A stretch of DNA of 37,549 nucleotides from Candidatus Hydrogenedentota bacterium (GTDB taxonomy: Bacteria; Hydrogenedentota; Hydrogenedentia; Hydrogenedentales; CAILVY01): contig CAILVY010000227.1 of the NCBI GenBank assembly GCA_903837785.1, positions 1 through 37,549 on the forward strand, read 5' to 3'. Below are positions 32,524-37,549 of the stretch, piece after piece. The translations under genes and the position numbers were made by a program. Positions within the stretch are counted from its first letter, which is position 1. Each line of letters opens with the position of its first letter. Under the pieces are notes generated by a model, which saw only the letters and a list, made by a program, of their open reading frames with translations, did not search any database and was not told the origin of the DNA.

Positions 32524-34986
32524 TCACTTGAACTCGATCACGGTAAACGACTGGGGCGCGAACGTGTAGCCGGTTTCGCCGTTCTCCAGTTGATACGGCC
32601 ATTCCGAGCTCTGCGGCGCGACGTTCATCGGAGTGTCTGCGGTGTTCACGGCCTCCAGCGGCGCGGCCAGGGTCTCGACGCCCGCCCGTCCGCTGGCCCC
32701 GGCGAAGCCCGGGAGCGCGAGACGGACCAACTCCGGGCGGTCGCTGAGGTTGACCACCTGAAGCACGAGCGTCGTCCCGTCTTCGCTTCGTTTGGCGGAA
32801 ACGTCCAGCATGTCGCTGCCCGACACGGCTGTGTACAGCGCCACCGGCTGAAAGTGGCGCGAGATCATGCGCAGCACCCAGCCGGGCGATTGCAGCCAGG
32901 CCTGTGCGGGATTCAGGAAGAGCAGGCCCTGATCCCAGGCATTGTCGTTCTGCCCGTCCGGTTGCAGGCAGTTCGCGGACGCGGCCATCGGGATGCGTCC
33001 GTCCCGTTCGATGGCGTTTATGGCGAGCGCGTTGGCCAGGCCGCGCCGGTGGCTGTGGTTGCCCGCGTTGAACTCGAAGACCACGACGCGGAAGCGGGCG
33101 CCCTGCGCCATCTGTTCCAGCGCGTCGATGAAGGTGAACATGGCGCTGAAAGTGCCGTCCGGGCGCGGCCCATCCGTGCCGACGTGCAGATCGAACCAGA
33201 CTTCGCGATTGCGCTTGCGCGCCAAGTCGAGGATCTGTTGCTGTCCCTTGAGCGTCTTCAGGCCCGAGGCCTGCCCGGAAATGTGGAACGGATCCTGGAT
33301 CGGTTTCCCGTACACGAAGTCGCCCACGACGAGCACCACGTCCGGATCAAGCGGCCAAATCGTCTCGGCGAGCGACGCGAAGCGTGCGGCGTACTGCTCA
33401 TCGACGTGCTCTTCATTGCCAATCTCGATGTACCGCAGCCGGTAGGGCTCGGGATGGCCGTCTTCGACCCGCCGCTTGCCCCACGGACTCTCCGCAGGCC
33501 CCTTTGCGTACTCGATGAAGTCCGCCAAGTCTTGCGGGCGTTCGTTCGCGTTGAACACGGGAACGTACTCGAACCCGGCGGCCTCGCAGAAGTTCATGAA
33601 GTCGATGATGCCCCAGCCGTTTGTTGAATACGGATACCACGTGCCCTGATACGGCGGCCGCTGGTCGCGCGGGCCGATCATGTTCTTCCAGCGATACTCG
33701 GGGTGGTTTATCATGGACCCGCCGTAGCGCAGCAACGTGACGCCCTGATCAATCAATTTCTCGGCCACATCACGCCGCACGGGCAGTCCCCTGAAGCGCT
33801 CCCTGGCCCCGGGCTGCAGGAAGGCATAGCCCAGGCGCACGGAACCGGGCTTCTTCAACGCGAGGGCGAAGCGGCCGTGCTCTTCCGTCCCGCCGGAGCT
33901 CAACTCAAAACTAAGCCGCTGCCAATCCCCCGCCGGAATCTCCAGTCTCTTTTCCGCATACGTTCGGGATCCATCGGCATTCTCCAAGGCCGCCCAGAGT
34001 TCCACCGGCGCCTCCGCCCGCGCCCAAAGCACGCCCTCGTATGCCGCCGATTCCTTGAAATGGAGGCCCCAGCGGTTCAGTCCGCGATTCTCAATCCCCC
34101 ATGCGCCCTCGCCCTCGCGGAACTCGATACACTGCGACGGCGCGCCGGCAAGCCCGGACGCGGTCTCCAGGCGAAATGTGCCGCGCGCGCTTCCCCGGCG
34201 AACCGCCCGCCACATGCCGCTGATCTCATCCGCCGCGCTGGCGGCCGCTTCGAAAGGAAGCGGGGTCTTCTTCCCGCCGGATGCGGCCCACAGATCCCGA
34301 TATTTCGCAGCGCGCTTCCATTGCCGCAGCCCAACCACGCCAGGCCCGAGCACGCGTCCCGTGTCGTTGTGCGCAGCGACTGGCCGGCCGTCCACGAAAA
34401 CCTCGAGCAAAGCGCCCTTCATCACGATCTTCAATTCAATCCATTGGCCGATGGGCACCGGGCAGGGCGTATCCGAGAAGTGCTCCCAATCGTGGCGGTG
34501 CCGACCCAGGCGGACGATCTGCGCCGCACTGTCCAGGGAAATTTCGTATCCGTCAAAACGGTCGCTCCCCGGCTGAGCGTTGGCCACGCGCATGATGAGG
34601 CCGGCGTTTCCAGGGCGGGCGTCCGGGAAGAACACTTCGACGCCTGCTTCGCCGTCCGCGAATGGCGCCATCTCCGCAACAAGTTTCGGGCCGTCCCCGG
34701 CGGCTCCGTCGAGAACCCCGTTGTTCACGGCCCACGCGCCCTCGAAGGCCGTGAATCCGTTGGGCGCGGCCGCCAGCGGCGGTTCCTGAAAACGTTCCCC
34801 GAAGAGCATCTGGCTATAGAGGCCACCGTAGATCTCGTGGTTCACGTCTTCGATACAGGCCCCGGTCAAGAGCCGCGACAGGGAATGCAGGGGCCGATTG
34901 ACGTCGACAGTCACTTTCAGCGGCGCGGCCCAGACGGCGCCGCACAAGGCCAGAGCCACACCCGACGCGAAACCGGCAGTGCGCAT
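32524..34986 (-). CDS. Secreted GH51-like alpha-L-arabinofuranosidase-type enzyme with inserted carbohydrate-binding domain
   Basis: An 820-residue exported enzyme. The signal peptide is about 1-21 (ASGVALALCGAVWAAP). The start VDVNRPLHSLSRLLTGACIEDVNHEIYGGLYSQMLFGERFQEP (about 28-69) is the GH51 opening. It is interrupted at about 78-232 by a beta domain of LamG/DUF1080 type (FEGAWAVNNGVLDG, GQWIELKIVMKGALLEVFVDGRPV). A second beta domain precedes the barrel, which resumes near 395. Acid/base Glu525 is in RYIEIGNEEH and nucleophile Glu638 in VVVFEFNAG; both are intact. The C-terminal part is the usual GH51 beta sandwich. Substrate is probably an arabinose-containing polysaccharide (inference). 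The start has GGAGGAG upstream, and a promoter lies at 35038-35066. Confidence 0.87.
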   Translation of the reverse strand: MRTAGFASGVALALCGAVWAAPLKVTVDVNRPLHSLSRLLTGACIEDVNHEIYGGLYSQMLFGERFQEPPLAAAPNGFTAFEGAWAVNNGVLDGAAGDGPKLVAEMAPFADGEAGVEVFFPDARPGNAGLIMRVANAQPGSDRFDGYEISLDSAAQIVRLGRHRHDWEHFSDTPCPVPIGQWIELKIVMKGALLEVFVDGRPVAAHNDTGRVLGPGVVGLRQWKRAAKYRDLWAASGGKKTPLPFEAAASAADEISGMWRAVRRGSARGTFRLETASGLAGAPSQCIEFREGEGAWGIENRGLNRWGLHFKESAAYEGVLWARAEAPVELWAALENADGSRTYAEKRLEIPAGDWQRLSFELSSGGTEEHGRFALALKKPGSVRLGYAFLQPGARERFRGLPVRRDVAEKLIDQGVTLLRYGGSMINHPEYRWKNMIGPRDQRPPYQGTWYPYSTNGWGIIDFMNFCEAAGFEYVPVFNANERPQDLADFIEYAKGPAESPWGKRRVEDGHPEPYRLRYIEIGNEEHVDEQYAARFASLAETIWPLDPDVVLVVGDFVYGKPIQDPFHISGQASGLKTLKGQQQILDLARKRNREVWFDLHVGTDGPRPDGTFSAMFTFIDALEQMAQGARFRVVVFEFNAGNHSHRRGLANALAINAIERDGRIPMAASANCLQPDGQNDNAWDQGLLFLNPAQAWLQSPGWVLRMISRHFQPVALYTAVSGSDMLDVSAKRSEDGTTLVLQVVNLSDRPELVRLALPGFAGASGRAGVETLAAPLEAVNTADTPMNVAPQSSEWPYQLENGETGYTFAPQSFTVIEFK

Positions 34987-35037
34987 AACATCTCCTCCAC
35001 GCAAGAACCTGCAAACCCCGTGCAACATTGCAGTCCC

Positions 35038-35066
35038 ATGCTATACACGCGGCCTTTGGACGTCAA
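35038..35066 (-). promoter_or_regulatory. Promoter of the GH51-like gene
   Basis: Minus strand: TTGACG (35066-35061, 5 of 6), 17-base spacer, TAGCAT (35043-35038, 4 of 6). The leader to the start at 34986 is about 45 nt. Confidence 0.6.
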
Positions 35067-35212
35067 TCACGGGATGCGCCGTTCGTGCCTTTCACGGCAG
35101 ATTGCGGCCCGCAGGGATATGACGGCGGCAAGGGGCGCATTGGGCATTCCGGTGTGCCGGGCTGCCTGAATGTGTCGTTGAGACGGCCGTCCGGATTACG
35201 TATATTTTTTGA

Positions 35213-35241
35213 TTGCAATCCATGAAATTGACGTGTATAAT
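35213..35241 (+). promoter_or_regulatory. Promoter of the RRM protein gene
   Basis: TTGCAA (35213-35218, 4 of 6), 17-base spacer, TATAAT (35236-35241, 6 of 6), in an AT-rich stretch. The predicted start is near 35248, leaving a leader of about 143 nt. Confidence 0.75.
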
Positions 35242-35371
35242 GTACTAACAAGATATATTGGGTTTGTGACTCGTAACGGACGCTCATTGCCACCCCGAAG
35301 ACTTGAGATCTCATGATTGCCTGCTCTCCTGGCTTGGTCAAGAACTCTGGACCTGTGACAGGACCCCCAAC

Positions 35372-35384
35372 CTCCTGAAAGGAG
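35372..35384 (+). promoter_or_regulatory. Ribosome site of the RRM gene inside a hairpin
   Basis: CTCCT (35372-35376), loop GAA, AGGAG (35380-35384): a 5-bp stem that hides the Shine-Dalgarno. CCTG-TGA-CAGG (35352-35362) is a second small stem just upstream. This suggests temperature- or protein-dependent control of translation (inference). Confidence 0.5.
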
Positions 35385-35390
35385 AGCATC

Positions 35391-35654
35391 ATGAAGATTT
35401 ATGTAGGCAACCTCTCGTTCAACACCCGCGATGCCGACCTGGAACACGCCTTTGCCGCATTTGGCACGGTCGTTTCAGCCAGCGTCATCATGGACCGCGA
35501 CACGAACCGCTCCAAGGGTTTCGGTTTCGTGGAGATGGATGACGCGGAAGATGCCAAGCGCGCGATTGCGGACCTGGATGGCACGAATCTCCAGGATCGC
35601 AACATCAAGGTGAACGAAGCGAAGCCGCGCGAGAGCCGCCCAAGCCTTTACTAA
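35391..35654 (+). CDS. RRM-type RNA-binding protein
   Basis: An 87-residue cytoplasmic protein that consists of one RNA recognition motif: RNP-2 IYVGNL at 3-8 and RNP-1 KGFGFVEM at 42-49. The aromatic residues at the binding positions (Tyr4, Phe44, Phe46) are present. The tail after about residue 80 (PRESRPSLY) is very short, unlike the Gly-rich tails of cyanobacterial Rbp proteins. Family members bind single-stranded RNA, often in cold or stress responses. The gene has a near-consensus promoter, a long leader with a hairpin over the ribosome site, and a clear terminator, so it is a monocistronic and probably highly expressed transcript. Confidence 0.95.
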   Translation: MKIYVGNLSFNTRDADLEHAFAAFGTVVSASVIMDRDTNRSKGFGFVEMDDAEDAKRAIADLDGTNLQDRNIKVNEAKPRESRPSLY

Positions 35655-35675
35655 ACCCTGTCGTCAGCAATCATG

Positions 35676-35710
35676 AATGCCCCCTGCTTTCCGGGGGGCA
35701 TTTCAATTTC
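35676..35710 (+). terminator. Rho-independent terminator of the RRM gene
   Basis: ATGCCCCC (35677-35684) pairs with GGGGGCAT (35694-35701), with a 9-base loop. An extra A-T pair lies at the base, and TTTCAATTT follows. Confidence 0.85.
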
Positions 35711-35798
35711 CGGGCGCCCCGAAGGGGCCATTTGGCTGCGCCCGCGCCGGGAGCGTTGCCCGGCCGAAAGGATTCCCCGCTCCCCTTCCGTCCTGCGC

Positions 35799-36475
35799 TC
35801 AGGGCGCAATGACGCCGCGGAGGACGCACGCCTTGGCCTGGACCTTCAGCGGGAACTCCTCGCCTCGCTTGACGCTCGCGCATTGTACGAGGCCCCCGTC
35901 GGGAAACGTGTGGACAGAACACGTCATGTCGTGCTTCGCGGTGAACGAGCGGCCCGCTTCGGACAGTGCCAGGGGCACAAGCACGAACTCCTTGTCTTTC
36001 CGTGCGCCGCAACGGTACAAGGGATGGCAGTTCGATGGCGCTGCGGCAAACGGGTTTCCATCGCTGTTCGCATCGAAGCCTTCCCAGTTGGGGAGGTCGC
36101 GGGGCAGTATCGCAAGCAGGGTCTTGAAGTGCCGGAGCCAGGGCATGCTCTCGAAGGGCTGTTCCGCACGGACGCCCGAGGCGCTGTGGAATACATACAT
36201 CGGCAAGCCCGCGAGGTAGGCGAAGGCCGCTGCGGCAAGAATCCGCTCCGGGTCGTCCTCGCTGGCCACGGAAGCGCCCGGACCGATGGGTTCGTTGCTG
36301 CTGACGGGCGGAAGCCGCTTGTCCCGGCCCACGTTCCAACAGTCGATGACCGGCAGCCACGCGCCGGCCTCCGAGCGCCGGTCGCGCGAAAAATGCATGG
36401 TTGCGATCGTCGCGGCGCTTCCCGCGTAGAGCCGCGGCAGCTCTTCCGGGCTGGGCGGCGAGGTCCTTTGTGCTA
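35799..36475 (-). pseudogene. C-terminal fragment of a larger protein (possibly a glycoside hydrolase-like enzyme), truncated at its 5' side
   Basis: The minus-strand frame that stops at 35799 codes for a coherent protein-like sequence: PVIDCWNVGRDKRLPP, SNEPIGPGASVASEDDPERILAAAAFAYLAGLPMYVFHSASGV, FDANSDGNPF, and a beta-rich ending (GEEFPLKVQAKACVLRGVIAP). It resembles the C-terminal part of large putative glycoside hydrolases in environmental bacteria; I cannot name the family. The only ATG with a reasonable position is 36398 (199 residues), but the frame reads upstream without a stop (SPPSPEELPRLYAGSAATIAT). No promoter or ribosome site precedes it. The coding-like stretch ends at about 36470, where the GC-rich lacI-type gene begins. 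It is probably the remnant of a gene cut by a rearrangement, or a chimeric assembly join. Confidence 0.5.
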
Positions 36476-36487
36476 TACAGTAAACCG

Positions 36488-37507
36488 ATGCAGGCCCCGC
36501 GCCCCACGCTCCGCACCCTGGCCGCCCGGCTGGGCGTCAGCCCGATGACGGTCTCGCTGGCCCTGCGCCGGTCGCCCCGCGTGTCGGCGGAGACCCGGGA
36601 GCGCGTGCAGCGCCTGGCCGAGCAGCTGGGCTACCGGCCGGATCCGTTCGTCAACAAGCTGATGCAGCACCTGCGCATCCGCCGCTCGACCCGCCTGCAG
36701 GCCTCGCTCTGCGGGCTGATGGACGAGTGGCCGGAACCGCTGGCCCAGCGCCACCGCTACACGCAGCGGGTGCTGGCCGGACTCCGGGCGCGGGCGGCGG
36801 AGCTGGGCTACACCTTCGACATCCTGACCGTCCGCGACCGGGCGCAGGCGCGCCGCGTCGGCAAGGTCCTCCACAACCGCGGCGTCGAGGGGCTCGTCCT
36901 GCTGCCGCGGGTGCGCCGGACCGACATGGGGGACTGGCTGGACTGGTCGCGTTTTTCCGTGCTGAGCGTCACCTCGTCGATCCTGGCCCCGGCCGTGCAC
37001 TCGGTGGTCCCGCACCATTTCGACAACACGCTGCTCGCCTGCCAGACGCTGGTGGAGCAGGGGCGGCGCAGCATCGGCCTGGTCATCTCCCGGGCGTGGG
37101 ACCAGCGCGTCCGCCACCGCTGGGCCGGCGCCATCCTCTGGCAGAACACCTTTGGCGGCACCCGGCCGGTGCCGCCCTTCATGGGCGAGAGCCCGGACCT
37201 GCGCGAGGACGCGCCGGCGCTGCAGGCGTGGCTGCGGGAGCACCGGCCCGAGGTGGTGGTGACGGACGAGGTCAGCCTCGACTCCGTGCAGAAGGCGCGG
37301 CGCACGCTGCCGGCGCGCGAGCGCCCGGTGCTGGTGCGGCTGGCGCACGACGGACCGCACGAGGAGGCGGGCATCGACCAGCGCAGCGAGGCGATCGGTC
37401 GCACCGCGCTGGACATCCTCGCCGGCATGATCGTGCACGGCGACCGCGGGCTGCCCGCGCAACCCAACATGACCTGCGTGCCCGGCGTGTGGGTCGAGCC
37501 CGACTGA
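36488..37507 (+). CDS. LacI-family transcriptional regulator, in anomalously GC-rich DNA
   Basis: A 339-residue repressor-type protein. The N-terminal LacI helix-turn-helix and hinge are at about 6-53 (TLRTLAARLGVSPMTVSLALRRSPRVSAETRERVQRLAEQLGYRPD). A periplasmic-binding-protein-like effector domain follows (about 68-339). It binds DNA as a dimer and usually senses a sugar. The frame is open to 36401, but homologues begin at the ATG at 36488. A possible -10 (TATACA, 36473-36478) sits only 9 bases before the start and there is no ribosome site, so a leaderless mRNA is possible. GC content in sampled 60-base lines is 70-78 % (against 60-63 % just upstream), with almost all Leu codons CTG. This suggests transfer or assembly join. 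The target is not visible. Confidence 0.9.
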   Translation: MQAPRPTLRTLAARLGVSPMTVSLALRRSPRVSAETRERVQRLAEQLGYRPDPFVNKLMQHLRIRRSTRLQASLCGLMDEWPEPLAQRHRYTQRVLAGLRARAAELGYTFDILTVRDRAQARRVGKVLHNRGVEGLVLLPRVRRTDMGDWLDWSRFSVLSVTSSILAPAVHSVVPHHFDNTLLACQTLVEQGRRSIGLVISRAWDQRVRHRWAGAILWQNTFGGTRPVPPFMGESPDLREDAPALQAWLREHRPEVVVTDEVSLDSVQKARRTLPARERPVLVRLAHDGPHEEAGIDQRSEAIGRTALDILAGMIVHGDRGLPAQPNMTCVPGVWVEPD

Positions 37508-37549
37508 CCGCTCAGGCGCCGGCGGCCCGGGCCGGCTCATCGAAGAGCC
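37508..37549. other. GC-rich end of the window
   Basis: The last 42 bases after the LacI stop are almost entirely G/C and contain no gene or clear signal. The neighbour of the regulator is cut off here. Confidence 0.6.

Larger units (their letters stand above)
34987..35390. other. Intergenic region between the GH51-like and RRM genes
   Basis: 404 bases without a gene. The left part holds the GH51 promoter (35038-35066, minus strand). The right part holds the promoter (35213-35241) and a leader of about 140 nt of the RRM gene. The AT-rich stretch at about 35199-35260 contrasts with the GC-rich surroundings. A small palindrome, TGAGATCTCA (35304-35313), lies in the leader. Confidence 0.55.

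Noticed and set aside
30946-35169. Long plus-strand frames over 30946-32238, 32290-33627 and 33703-35169
   Set aside because: They lie opposite the PLC-like and GH51-like genes, have no recognisable domains, and are rich in Arg/His as expected for antisense of GC-rich genes.
36466-36490. Possible LacI auto-operator around the regulator start
   Set aside because: The symmetry (TTTGTG against CAGTAAA) is too imperfect to support.
1-37549. CRISPR arrays, tRNA or rRNA genes, and transposase genes
   Set aside because: None seen by reading both strands; no regularly spaced repeats, no tRNA-like cloverleaf and no recognisable transposase.

Overview
The window is GC-rich (about 60 %) bacterial DNA, probably a metagenome-type contig from an uncultivated Gram-negative lineage. 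The gene set includes a Gram-negative murein-recycling ligase (Mpl), menaquinone genes (menH, menB), a bacilliredoxin-like protein, a PKD lipoprotein with a Gly-Glu repeat linker, and many large secreted glycoside hydrolases with long divergent ends. That mix recalls Candidatus Hydrogenedentota; Planctomycetota, Lentisphaerota or Verrucomicrobiota are alternatives. This assignment is inference from style only, since no rRNA or tRNA gene was recognised.

Layout. 1-6.5 kb is housekeeping: menB (cut by the left edge) and menH on the minus strand, a brxC-like gene, a thiolase divergent from mpl with a 22-bp near-palindrome between them, a membrane protein of unknown function, and adk ending in a strong terminator. 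6.5-15.4 kb holds secreted and envelope proteins: a PKD lipoprotein, a SIMPL-domain protein, a GH106-like hydrolase, a sialidase-fold protein, a TauE/SafE permease and a hotdog thioesterase. A short palindrome-bearing repeat lies at 12.55-12.75 kb. 15.5-21.5 kb is one compact operon, livK-livH-livM-livG-livF, followed by a divergent PaaK-like protein whose start overlaps the livF stop. 21.5-35 kb is dominated by secreted enzymes: a 1232-residue GH2 enzyme, a methyltransferase-like gene followed by a GH99-like/CBM9-like protein, and a minus-strand series of a GH51-like enzyme, a zinc phospholipase C-like protein and a beta-propeller-like protein. 35.2-35.7 kb holds a small RRM RNA-binding protein with a near-consensus promoter, a long leader and a terminator. 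The right end (36.47-37.55 kb) is a LacI-type regulator in DNA of clearly higher GC (about 70-78 % in sampled lines). Immediately to its left is a gene fragment that seems to lose its 5' part at the same junction.

How the genes work together. The dominant theme is digestion of complex glycans and phospholipids outside the cytoplasm (GH106-like, GH2, GH51-like, GH99-like, two propeller or sialidase-fold proteins, PLC). There is no SusCD pair or sugar ABC transporter in the window, so uptake must be encoded elsewhere. The Liv operon imports a branched-chain amino acid or another small carboxylate. Its co-translated PaaK-like partner has lost the usual adenylation signatures, which makes this six-gene unit the best candidate here for an undescribed function.
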